Source of the DNA: a bacterium HR40
Lineage (GTDB): Bacteria > Pseudomonadota > Alphaproteobacteria > Geminicoccales > Geminicoccaceae
DNA: 57,333 bases
Direction: 5' to 3'
Assembly (NCBI GenBank): GCA_002898275.1
Contig: BEIQ01000008.1
Span: forward strand, 1 to 57,333
Shown: in pieces, positions 39,493-47,600 of the stretch
How positions within the stretch are numbered: position 1 is the stretch's first letter
How the letters are laid out: every line of letters begins with the position of its first letter
Program-made: the position numbers and the translations under genes
The notes under the pieces: generated by a model
Told to the model about the DNA's origin: nothing
The model's input: only the letters and a program-made list of their open reading frames with translations
Databases searched by the model: none

Positions 39493-40428
39493 TCACACTC
39501 GCTCGATGATCCGTTCGCCGAACAAGCCCTGCGGCCGCACGAGCAGGAACAGGAGGGCCAGCACATAGGCGAACCAGTCCTCGACCGCTCCTCCCACCAG
39601 CGGTCCCCAGAAGACCTCGGCCACCTTTTCGCCCGCACCCACGAGCAGGCCACCGACGATCGCTCCGGGCACCGACGTGAAACCGCCGAGGATCAGCACC
39701 GGCAGCGCCTTGAGGGCGATGAGCGACAGATTGAACTGGACTCCGAGTTTGCTTCCCCACATCACGCCGGCGACCAAGCCGACGAGGCCGGCGACCGACC
39801 AGACGATGGTCCAGATGACGTTGAGGGGAATGCCGACGCTCATCGCCGCCTGATGATCGTCGGCCACCGCCCGCAGCGCCCGGCCGGTCGGCGTGAATTG
39901 GAAGAAAAGGGCGAGGACCGTCACGAGCAGCCCGCAGATCACCGCAGCGAACAGGTCGAATTGATTGATGTAGAGGTCGCCCACGATGAGCGGGGTCGTC
40001 GGGATGCCGACATCGAGCCGGCGGACATCGCTACCCCAGATGGTCTGGCCGAAGCCGTCGAGGAAGAAGGTGATGCCGATCGTCGCCATGAACAGGATGA
40101 TCGGTGGCTGATTGACGAGGGGCCGCAGCACCACCCGCTCGATGGCGAAGGCGAGCGCCACCATGACGACGACGCTGCCGGCGACGGCGAGCCAGACCGG
40201 CCAGCCAAGCTCGAGAAAGCCCACGAAGAACAGCGCGGCGAACAGCACCATCGCTCCCTGGGCGAAGTTGAACACCCCCGAGGCCTTGAAGATCAGGACG
40301 AAACCGAGGGCCACGAGAGCGTACATGACACCCGACATCAGCCCGCCGATGAGCACTTCCAGAAAGAACATCGGCGTCTCGGCGATCGACCGGAACGGTT
40401 GGAGGAGGATGTGCTCGAGGGTCTCCAT
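39493..40428 (-). CDS. livH: ABC importer permease LivH
   Basis: Inner-membrane subunit, 311 residues, with about eight membrane segments and family motifs GLMSGVMYALVALGFVLIFK, FNFAQGAMVLFAA, GRALRAVADDHQAAMSVGI and PGAIVGGLLVGAGEKV. The start ATG 40428 lies 16 bases after livG. Together with LivM it forms the channel; the operon supplies both ATPases and one binding protein. Confidence 0.93.
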   Translation of the reverse strand: METLEHILLQPFRSIAETPMFFLEVLIGGLMSGVMYALVALGFVLIFKASGVFNFAQGAMVLFAALFFVGFLELGWPVWLAVAGSVVVMVALAFAIERVVLRPLVNQPPIILFMATIGITFFLDGFGQTIWGSDVRRLDVGIPTTPLIVGDLYINQFDLFAAVICGLLVTVLALFFQFTPTGRALRAVADDHQAAMSVGIPLNVIWTIVWSVAGLVGLVAGVMWGSKLGVQFNLSLIALKALPVLILGGFTSVPGAIVGGLLVGAGEKVAEVFWGPLVGGAVEDWFAYVLALLFLLVRPQGLFGERIIERV

Positions 40429-40444
40429 GCGTCCCGCTGTCCGC

Positions 40445-41287
40445 TCAGTCGTGCACCAAGCCGAGATAGGCCTCGATGACGCGCGGATCGTTGCGCACCT
40501 CGTCCGGCGTGCCATCGGCAAGGAGTTTGCCGTAGTCCAGAACTACGACTCGGTCGGAAATGTCCATCACCACGCCCATGTCGTGTTCGATGAGGACGAC
40601 CGTGGTGCCGAACTCTTCGTTCACGTCGAGGATGAATCGGCACATGTCCTCTTTTTCCTCGAGGTTCATGCCGGCCATCGGTTCGTCGAGGAGCAGGAGT
40701 TCCGGCTCCATGGCCAGTGCCCGGGCGAGCTCGACTCGCTTTTGCAATCCGTAAGGCAATTTGCCCACCGGCGTGTGGCGGATGTGCTGGATCTCGAGGA
40801 AGTCGATGATCCTCTCGACGAAGGCGCGGTGCGCGAGTTCCTCGCGTCGCGCCCGACCCCACCACAAGGCCTGCTCGAGGAAGCTGGCCCTCATCTTGAG
40901 GATGCGGCCGGTCATGATGTTATCGAGGGTGGTCATGCCCTTGAACAAGGCGATGTTCTGGAAGGTGCGGGCGATGCCCAGGGTGGCCGCGAGGTGGGGC
41001 CGCATGCGCGCGAGCCGCTCGCCTTTCCAGACGAAGGAACCTTCTTGGGGCTGGTAAAAGCCGTTGATGACATTGAGCATCGACGACTTGCCCGCGCCAT
41101 TCGGGCCGATGATGGCGCGGATCTCGCCTTGGCGAACGTCGAAGCTCACCCCCGAGAGCGCCTGCACGCCGCCGAACCGCAGCGAGACGTTCTCGACCGC
41201 GAGCAGAACGCCGCCGATCCGTCGCTGCCGGCGGCCGGTGGCCGCCTGCCGACTGTCGAGGCGGAGGTCCGTCGCGGCCGTCGTCAC
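40445..41287 (-). CDS. livG: Branched-chain-type ABC importer ATPase LivG
   Basis: First ATPase of the importer, 280 residues: Walker A GPNGAGKS, ARTFQNIALF, signature-region KLPYGLQKRVELARAL (LPYG in place of LSGG, normal for LivG), Walker B LLLLDEPMAGMN, and switch histidine in LIEHDMGVVMDISD. GTG 41287 overlaps the upstream ligase stop by 4 bases. The C-terminal DPRVIEAYLG is typical of LivG. Confidence 0.93.
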   Translation of the reverse strand: MTTAATDLRLDSRQAATGRRQRRIGGVLLAVENVSLRFGGVQALSGVSFDVRQGEIRAIIGPNGAGKSSMLNVINGFYQPQEGSFVWKGERLARMRPHLAATLGIARTFQNIALFKGMTTLDNIMTGRILKMRASFLEQALWWGRARREELAHRAFVERIIDFLEIQHIRHTPVGKLPYGLQKRVELARALAMEPELLLLDEPMAGMNLEEKEDMCRFILDVNEEFGTTVVLIEHDMGVVMDISDRVVVLDYGKLLADGTPDEVRNDPRVIEAYLGLVHD

Positions 41288-43209
41288 GCTGCCCTCTCGA
41301 GGGTCGCGTGGTGGGCAGCAGTGTCCCGGATCGCGAGCTCGGCCGCCACCCGGCCACGGCGGCCGTCCTCGAACGTCACCTCGCCCTCGAAGAAGACGCG
41401 CTCGCGCCCGCTATAGATGGCCTCGATGACCGGCGCGTAGCGTTCCTCGATCACGTTGCGACGCACTTTCCGGGTCCGCGTCACCTCGCCGTCGTCCGGA
41501 TCCAGCTCCTTGTGCAACAGCACGAAGCGGCGAATGCGATGGGCCTCGGGAAGGCTGGCGTTGACCTTCTCCACCTCCTCCGCCAGCAAGTCGTACACTT
41601 GCGGATTGGCGGAGAGGTTCTGGTAGTTGGTGAAGGCGATACGGCGGTTCTCCGCCCACTTCGCCACCATCGACCACCGGATGCAGAGGATCGCCGCCAG
41701 CCAGGGCCGTCGATTGCCCAAAACCACCGCCTCGCCGATGTAGGGCGAGAATTTCAGCTTGTTCTCGATGAACTGCGGGCTGAAGCGGGCTCCCCTGGCG
41801 GTGACAGCGAGATCCTTGAGCCGGTCGATCACCACGAGACGTCCCTTGGCGTCCAAATAGCCCGCATCTCCGGTCCGCATGAAGCCGTCGGCGGTCAGGC
41901 TCTCGCGCGTGGCTTGATCGTTGCGGTAATATCCTTTGAACATACCGGGAGTCTTCGCCTGGATCTCGCCCACTCCGTTCTCGTCGGGGTCGGCGATGCG
42001 GACCTCGCAGCCGGGGAACGGCGTGCCGGAGCTGTCGAAGTCGATCTCGCCGGGGCGCTGGATGGTGTAGGCTCCGCACAGTTCGGTCTGGCCATAGAGT
42101 TGCCGCAGCGGTACGCCCATGGCGAGGAAGAAGCGGAAGGTATCCGGGCCCAGGGCCGAGCCGCCGGTCGCCGCCGCCTTGAGCCGGGAGAAGCCGAGCC
42201 GATCCCTCAGCGCCCCGAACAGCAGCATTTCCGCCAAACGGGAATGGCTGCCGCGGTCGAGCGCGCGGTAGCCCAGTTCGTAGGCGCGCTCGAAGATCCA
42301 CTGGTTCAGCCGGTTGGCATCCATCACCCGCGAGCGGACGTCGGCCGCGATCTGTTCCCACACCCGCGGCGCGAGCAAGATATGGGTCGGCCCGATCTCC
42401 CGCAGGTCCTGCATCGCCGTCTCGCGGCTTTCCGGGAAATTGACACGGATGCGGCAGAGCAGCGGCATCGCCACCGCATAGACCTGCTCCATGATCCAGG
42501 GCAGCGGCAGGATGCTGACATATTCGTCCGCCGGTCCGCGCGGCTCGACCTCCAAATAGGCCAGCATGTGGCGCAGGAAGGCGCCATGCTGCAACATGGC
42601 GAGCTTGGGATGGGCAGTGGTGCCGGAAGTGGTGCAAAGGATGGCGACGTCCTCGCCCCGGCCGCGGGCGATCTCCTCCTCGAACAGCTTCGGCCGCTTC
42701 TCGCGCACCTCGCCGCCGAGCGCCACCAGGCGCGGCCAGCTCACGAGCCGCGGATCGGCGTATTTCCGCATGCCGCGATCGTCGTGGTAGACGATCCAGC
42801 GTACGCTTGGAATGCCGTCGCGCAGCTCGAGCAGCTTGTCGACCTGCTCCTCGTCCTCGGCGACGACGATCGCTGCCCCGGATGCGTTCAGCAGATAGCC
42901 GGCCTCGGGCCCGAGCACATCCTCGTAGATGCCGACCGTCATGGCGCCGAGGCTGTGGGCGGCGAGCTCGCTCCATACCCAGTTCGGTCGATTGCGGCCG
43001 ATGAGGGCCACCACCTCGCCGCGCCCCAAGCCGAGCGCGGCCAGTCCGTAGGCGATCTCCCGCACGCGGTCGCGGTAGTCGCGCCAAGTGAACTCGTTCC
43101 AGATCCCGAACTCCTTCTCCCGCATCGCCACGTCGTCCGGCCAGTTGGCCGCATTGTGCAGGAGCAGCTTCGGAAACGTATCGAGTTCGCGGACGTCGGG
43201 AAATCTCAT
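41284..43209 (-). CDS. Long-chain-type acyl-CoA synthetase (AMP-forming)
   Basis: First gene of the operon: a 641-residue AMP-dependent CoA ligase. Motifs are ILCTTSGTTAHPKLAML (P-loop), YGQTELCGAY, and GFMRTGDAGYLDAKGRLVVI followed by DRLKDLAVTARGARFSP (A8 hinge region). TGTTAHPK carries His at a position often Gly. Such ligases at the head of liv operons act on imported carboxylic or fatty acids. ATG 43209 has GGTGGGA upstream. A candidate promoter lies about 95 bases upstream. Confidence 0.88.
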   Translation of the reverse strand: MRFPDVRELDTFPKLLLHNAANWPDDVAMREKEFGIWNEFTWRDYRDRVREIAYGLAALGLGRGEVVALIGRNRPNWVWSELAAHSLGAMTVGIYEDVLGPEAGYLLNASGAAIVVAEDEEQVDKLLELRDGIPSVRWIVYHDDRGMRKYADPRLVSWPRLVALGGEVREKRPKLFEEEIARGRGEDVAILCTTSGTTAHPKLAMLQHGAFLRHMLAYLEVEPRGPADEYVSILPLPWIMEQVYAVAMPLLCRIRVNFPESRETAMQDLREIGPTHILLAPRVWEQIAADVRSRVMDANRLNQWIFERAYELGYRALDRGSHSRLAEMLLFGALRDRLGFSRLKAAATGGSALGPDTFRFFLAMGVPLRQLYGQTELCGAYTIQRPGEIDFDSSGTPFPGCEVRIADPDENGVGEIQAKTPGMFKGYYRNDQATRESLTADGFMRTGDAGYLDAKGRLVVIDRLKDLAVTARGARFSPQFIENKLKFSPYIGEAVVLGNRRPWLAAILCIRWSMVAKWAENRRIAFTNYQNLSANPQVYDLLAEEVEKVNASLPEAHRIRRFVLLHKELDPDDGEVTRTRKVRRNVIEERYAPVIEAIYSGRERVFFEGEVTFEDGRRGRVAAELAIRDTAAHHATLERAA

Positions 43210-43303
43210 TTCGTCCCACCCGGCTCCCCGTGACGCGGCCGGGAAGCGGGGGCAGCGCCTCCTGGGGCGTGCTCGACCCGTGCCCTCCCTCACCGCGCCC
43301 GTC

Positions 43304-43333
43304 TTATAGCACGCGACCGCACGTCCGACGCAA
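43304..43333 (-). promoter_or_regulatory. Candidate promoter of the ligase-liv-ccmAB operon
   Basis: On the minus strand TTGCGT (complement at 43328-43333), 18 bases, then CTATAA (complement at 43304-43309). It resembles the fumC promoter, TTGCCA-N16-CTATAT, and is the only A/T-containing -10-like element in the 254-base gap upstream of the ligase gene. The predicted leader is about 90 bases. The rest of that gap holds nothing recognisable. Confidence 0.5.
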
Positions 43334-43463
43334 GCGCCGGTCCAGCGTCGACCGATGGCATCGCGAGGGTAGCGTCACGCCACCTGGCGATCGCCGCCTT
43401 GGGACGTCGTGTCGCAGGTGGAACCCTCCGGCCACCCCGGCCAAGCCTCGCCAGCGCCTTGCC

Positions 43464-44381
43464 TCATCCCTCGAGGATGCGGGCTGCGGGCAGGTGGGAA
43501 AGGCGAGCGAGGATGGCGGCGCGATCGGGCTGGCCACTGCGCGCACCCACGGCCGTGCAAGCGAGCGCCCCGGCCACCGCCGCCTCGGCGAGTGCCGCTT
43601 CCCATGACGTCCCACGGTCGAGCGCGGCCGCGAAGACACCGGCAAAGGCGTCGCCGGCACCCGTCGTGTCGACGACGTCGACGGCGAGCGCTGGCTGGTG
43701 CAACAGCCGCCCGCGCGCGGCGAGAAGAGCACCCTCGGCCCCGAGAGTCACCACCACCGCGCAGCCGTACTGGCGGTGAAGGGCCATGGCTCGCTCGGCC
43801 GCTTCGCCGGAGCGATCGCCGGCAACGGTGTGGAGTTCGGCGGCGTTGACGAGGAGGGCGTCGATCTCGGCGAGCAGCTCCGAACGGAGCTGAGTGGCGG
43901 GCGCGAGATTCCAAAGGCAGCGCGCTCCGCGCGCCCGGGCCCGGGCGAGCAGGGCCGTGCTCTCGCGAAGCGGCACCTCGTTCTGACACAGGACGGTGGT
44001 CTCGCGACCGAGCAGGCCATCGGGAACCTGCGCCGCTGTCGCCTCGCCATTGGCGCCAGCCGCCACCACGATGGCATTCTCGCCGCTCGCTGCCACCATC
44101 ACCACCGCCGTGCCGCTCGGCTGATCGCTCTCTCGCAACAGGCTGGTGTCGACCCCTGCCTCGACGAGCCCGGCGCGCAGAACGGCACCCCAAGGATCGC
44201 GACCGATGCAGCCCGCAAACAGCACCTTCGCTCCGGCTCGCGCCGCCGCCGTCGCCTGGTTGGCGCCCTTACCACCATGCCGGAACAGGAAACGCGGACA
44301 GAGCACGGTCTCGCCAGCGGCGGGCAGATGCTCCACCGGGAAAACGAGATCGGCGTTGATCGAACCGAAGACGACAAGCAT
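43464..44381 (-). CDS. rbsK: Ribokinase-family sugar kinase
   Basis: PfkB-family kinase, 305 residues. It begins VVFGSINADLVFPVEHLPAAG-like (FGSINADLVF), has the substrate motif RHGGKGANQATAAARAGA, and the ATP/catalytic signature DTTGAGDAFAGVF with the catalytic Asp. These fit ribokinase most closely among PfkB kinases; deoxyribokinase or another pentose kinase is possible. ATG 44381 has GGGGAAGG upstream. No ribose transporter is adjacent. It lies downstream of rpsI on the same strand. Confidence 0.85.
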   Translation of the reverse strand: MLVVFGSINADLVFPVEHLPAAGETVLCPRFLFRHGGKGANQATAAARAGAKVLFAGCIGRDPWGAVLRAGLVEAGVDTSLLRESDQPSGTAVVMVAASGENAIVVAAGANGEATAAQVPDGLLGRETTVLCQNEVPLRESTALLARARARGARCLWNLAPATQLRSELLAEIDALLVNAAELHTVAGDRSGEAAERAMALHRQYGCAVVVTLGAEGALLAARGRLLHQPALAVDVVDTTGAGDAFAGVFAAALDRGTSWEAALAEAAVAGALACTAVGARSGQPDRAAILARLSHLPAARILEG

Positions 44382-44474
44382 GGCCGCCTTCCCCGACGCC
44401 GGGCACCGGGTCCGCACGGCCCGGTCCCGCCCCAGCCCGTCGCAGGCGCGGCGAAACCCAGCTGTGGCGAATCC

Positions 44475-44498
44475 GGGCGGGCTGCGGCCGGCCCGCCC
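44475..44498 (-). terminator. GC hairpin at the end of rplM-rpsI
   Basis: GGGCGGGC (44475-44482) pairs with GCCCGCCC (44491-44498), 18 bases beyond the rpsI stop. No T-run follows in the direction of transcription, so termination may be partial and the ribokinase gene may receive read-through. Confidence 0.4.
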
Positions 44499-44515
44499 AC
44501 CGCAGCGACCCGCCT

Positions 44516-45004
44516 TCAGCGCTTGCTGAACTGGAAGCTCCGCCGCGCTTTCCGCCGGCCGTATTTCTTCCGCTCGACCACCCGCGCGTCACGGGTCAAA
44601 AAGCCGCCGGCCTTGAGGACCGGGCGGAGCGCCGGATCGAAATTCACGAGCGCCCGGCTGATCCCGTGGCGCACCGCACCCGCCTGGCCGGAAAGGCCGC
44701 CACCTTTGACCGTGCAGTACACGTCGAACTCGCCGAGGCGATTGATCGCCACGAACGGCTGGTTGACGATCATCTGCAATACCGGCCGGGCGAAATACTT
44801 CGTCATCTCCCGGCCATTGACGATGAACTTGCCGGTCCCGAGCTTCACCCAGACCCGCGCCACCGCGTTCTTCCGACCACCCGTGGCATAGGCCCGTCCG
44901 AGGGGATCGAGCTTCGCCTTCGGCTCCTCGATCTCCGGCTCGGGACGGATCGCCGGCCGCAGCTTGGCCAAGGTCTCGAGGCCGGCCGTCTGCACCTCAG
45001 CCAT
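44516..45004 (-). CDS. rpsI: 30S ribosomal protein S9
   Basis: Small-subunit head protein, 162 residues; the C-terminal core is conserved: [55 protein letters not shown] and the terminal SKR tail that reaches the P-site tRNA (here FQFSKR). About 35 extra N-terminal residues are typical of alphaproteobacterial S9. The start overlaps the rplM end by 8 bases. Confidence 0.97.
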   Translation of the reverse strand: MAEVQTAGLETLAKLRPAIRPEPEIEEPKAKLDPLGRAYATGGRKNAVARVWVKLGTGKFIVNGREMTKYFARPVLQMIVNQPFVAINRLGEFDVYCTVKGGGLSGQAGAVRHGISRALVNFDPALRPVLKAGGFLTRDARVVERKKYGRRKARRSFQFSKR

Positions 45005-45473
45005 GCGAGGCCTCCACTGCCCGGTTCTTGCGATTGAGCGCACCGAGGTCGATGGGCTCCGGCTTCTGCGCCGCGTGGGGGTGGTGCGGACCCTTGTACA
45101 CGTGAAGCTTGCGCAGCACCTGCTGGCGCAACGGCCCCTTGCTGATCATGCGCTCGACCGCCTTCTGGATCACCCGTTCGGGGAACCGGCCCTTGAGGAT
45201 CTTCTCGGCCCGCTCTTCCTTGAGGCCGCCCGGGTAACCCGTGTGCCGGTAGTAGACCTTCTGCTCCAACTTGCGGCCGGTGAGCACCACCTTCTCGGCA
45301 TTGACGATCACGATATGATCGCCGCAGTCGAGATGTGGCGTCCAGATGGGCTTGTGCTTGCCGCGCAGACGGTCGGCGACAAAGGCCGCGAGGCGGCCGA
45401 GCACCAGACCGTCGGCGTCGATCACGTACCAGCCGCGCTCGATCTCGCGAGGCTTGGCCGAATAGGTCTTCAT
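44997..45473 (-). CDS. rplM: 50S ribosomal protein L13
   Basis: Early-assembly large-subunit protein, 158 residues: [45 protein letters not shown] and [18 protein letters not shown]. It starts with MKTYSAKP, the usual alphaproteobacterial N-terminus; GGAAAG lies upstream. First gene of the two-gene operon with rpsI, 110 bases after a good promoter. Confidence 0.97.
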   Translation of the reverse strand: MKTYSAKPREIERGWYVIDADGLVLGRLAAFVADRLRGKHKPIWTPHLDCGDHIVIVNAEKVVLTGRKLEQKVYYRHTGYPGGLKEERAEKILKGRFPERVIQKAVERMISKGPLRQQVLRKLHVYKGPHHPHAAQKPEPIDLGALNRKNRAVEASHG

Positions 45474-45582
45474 GCCGCGTCTTTCCGCATGCGTGCGCGG
45501 AGCCTGCGAGCGGCCCCCTGCCGCACCGCCGGCACGCGCTTCGGATGGAAGGGACGGAGCCAGAGCCCGTCGATGCCGCGCC

Positions 45583-45611
45583 CATGTAGTGAGCCCGATG
45601 GCGCCTGTCAA
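45583..45611 (-). promoter_or_regulatory. rplM-rpsI promoter
   Basis: On the minus strand: perfect -35 TTGACA (complement at 45606-45611), 17 bases, -10 TACATG (complement at 45583-45588). The predicted 5' leader is about 105 bases, long enough for a ribosomal-protein control structure, although none was recognised. Confidence 0.72.
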
Positions 45612-45678
45612 CGCCACGGGCGAGGAAGCGAGATGACGCCGGCTTTCGGCGGGCGGGCGCTCGCGCTAGGAGGAAACG

Positions 45679-47550
45679 GTGAACGAGACGACCGGCGGAG
45701 GAGGCATGCAGACCATCGAGCTCACTATGGCCCAGGCGCTCGTCCGCTTTCTCATGGCCCAACGGACGCGCATCGACGGCCGCGAGGTGCCGCTGTTTCC
45801 CGGCGTGTTCGCGATCTTCGGCCACGGCAATGTCACCTGTCTGTCCGAGGCGCTGGAAGCGGTCAAAGACGAGCTTCCCACCTGGCGCGGACAGAACGAA
45901 CAGGGCATGGCGCTCGCTGCCATCGCCTTCGCCAAGGCGAAGAAGCGCCGCCAGATCATGGTGGCGACCAGTTCGATCGGGCCAGGAGCCACCAACATGG
46001 TGACGGCGGCGGCAGTCGCCCACACCAACCGCCTCCCGGTGCTGCTCCTCTCCGGTGACTATTTCGCCAGCCGGGCGCCGGATCCGGTGCTCCAGCAGGT
46101 CGAGCATTTCGGCGATCCGACGATGTCGGTCAACGACGCCTTCCGCGCCGTCACCCGCTTTTGGGATCGGATCACCCGCCCCGAACAGATTCTCCAATCG
46201 CTGCCGCAGGCGGTCGCCACCATGCTCGATCCGGCCGACTGCGGACCCGCCTTCATCGCTCTCTGCCAGGACGCCCAGGCCGAGGTCTTCGCCTACCCGG
46301 CGCGTTTCTTCGAGCCCGTGGTGCACGATCCGCGTCGACCGCGTCCCGATCTCGGCGAGCTCAGGCAGGCGGCCGAACTCCTTCGCATGGCCGCACGGCC
46401 GCTCGTGATCGCGGGTGGCGGCGTGCGCTATTCGGAAGCCGAGGCGGAGCTCTCCGCCTTCGCCAGCCGACACAACATCCCGGTCGCCGAAACCATCGCC
46501 GGGCGGGCGGTCCTCGCCCACGACCATCCGCTCAATGTCGGCCCCATCGGCATCCTCGGCGCGGTCTCCGCCAATCGCCTCGCCGCCGAAGCGGACGTGG
46601 TGGTGGCGGTGGGGACCCGGCTGCAGGATTTCACCACCGCCTCCTGGACGCTGTTCGCGCCGGATTCCCGCTTCATCGCCATCAACGCCGCCCGTTTCGA
46701 CGCCTGCAAGCACAGAGCCCAGCCGGTGGTGGGCGATGCCCTCGTCAGTCTGCGCGAACTCTCCGCAGCCCTCGGCGCCTGGCGGGCGCCCGACGGCTGG
46801 CGGGAGCGAGCCGCTCGCGAATACGCGGCCTGGAACGCCTTCGTCGAGGAGCGCACGCGGCCGACCAATGCCGAGCTTCCGACCTATGCCCAGGTGGTGG
46901 GAGCTGTCAACCGACTGGTGTCGGAGCGCGACCTCGTCCTCACCGCCGCAGGCGGGCTCCCGGGCGAATTGTGCATGAACTGGCGAGCCAAGGCCCCCGA
47001 CAGCTTCGACTGCGAGTTCGGCTATTCCTGCATGGGCTACGAGATCTCCGGCGCCTGGGGAGCGAAGATGGCCGATCCCTCGCGGGAGGTGGTGGCGATG
47101 GTCGGCGACGGCAGCTACCTCATGATGAACTCGGACATCTACAGCTCGGTGCTCTCCGGCCACAAACTCATCGTCGTCGTCTGCGACAACGGCGGCTTTG
47201 CCGTGATCGACCGGCTGCAGCGGGCGAAAGGCATTCCCGGTTTCAACAACCAGCTGGAAGACTGCCGGATCCGGGAGCTCGTGCGCGTCGATTTCGCCAA
47301 ACACGCCGAAGCCATGGGGGCGATCGGCATTCGCGCCCGCGGCATCGGCGAGTTCGAGGATGCCTTTCGCCGAGCCCTTGCCGCCGACCGCACGACCGTG
47401 ATCCACATCGAGACCCATCCCCGCGACTGGACCGAGGGCAACGGCGCCTGGTGGGAGACCGGGACGCCGATGCGCTCGCCGCGGGAAAGCGTGCAGCGCG
47501 CCTTCGCCGAGCACCTCACCGGCAAACAGCGCCAGCGTTTGGGCGTCTAG
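45679..47550 (+). CDS. iolD: 3D-(3,5/4)-trihydroxycyclohexane-1,2-dione hydrolase (inositol catabolism)
   Basis: Thiamin-diphosphate enzyme that opens the ring in myo-inositol degradation. The 623 residues have the N-terminal TPP-activating glutamate in WRGQNEQGMALAAIAFAKAK, a central Rossmann domain (RPLVIAGGGVRYSEAEAEL) and the TPP/Mg motif MVGDGSYLMMNSDIYSS. Specific IolD features are FAIFGHGNVTCLSEAL and HIETHPRDWTEGNGAWWETG. GTG 45679 has a near-perfect AGGAGG 5 bases upstream. No other iol gene is in the window, so a solitary iolD or a related TPP enzyme is possible. Confidence 0.85.
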   Translation: MNETTGGGGMQTIELTMAQALVRFLMAQRTRIDGREVPLFPGVFAIFGHGNVTCLSEALEAVKDELPTWRGQNEQGMALAAIAFAKAKKRRQIMVATSSIGPGATNMVTAAAVAHTNRLPVLLLSGDYFASRAPDPVLQQVEHFGDPTMSVNDAFRAVTRFWDRITRPEQILQSLPQAVATMLDPADCGPAFIALCQDAQAEVFAYPARFFEPVVHDPRRPRPDLGELRQAAELLRMAARPLVIAGGGVRYSEAEAELSAFASRHNIPVAETIAGRAVLAHDHPLNVGPIGILGAVSANRLAAEADVVVAVGTRLQDFTTASWTLFAPDSRFIAINAARFDACKHRAQPVVGDALVSLRELSAALGAWRAPDGWRERAAREYAAWNAFVEERTRPTNAELPTYAQVVGAVNRLVSERDLVLTAAGGLPGELCMNWRAKAPDSFDCEFGYSCMGYEISGAWGAKMADPSREVVAMVGDGSYLMMNSDIYSSVLSGHKLIVVVCDNGGFAVIDRLQRAKGIPGFNNQLEDCRIRELVRVDFAKHAEAMGAIGIRARGIGEFEDAFRRALAADRTTVIHIETHPRDWTEGNGAWWETGTPMRSPRESVQRAFAEHLTGKQRQRLGV

Positions 47551-47556
47551 GATGCG

Positions 47557-47588
47557 GGGCCCGCGGCGCGCGGCTCCGCGGGCCCTTT
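47557..47588. terminator. Two-way intrinsic terminator between iolD and the hydroxylase gene
   Basis: GGGCCCGCGG (47557-47566) pairs perfectly with CCGCGGGCCC (47576-47585), followed by TTT on the plus strand. It fills the 50-base gap between two convergent genes and should end both transcripts. Confidence 0.75.
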
Positions 47589-47600
47589 GCGTACGAGCGG

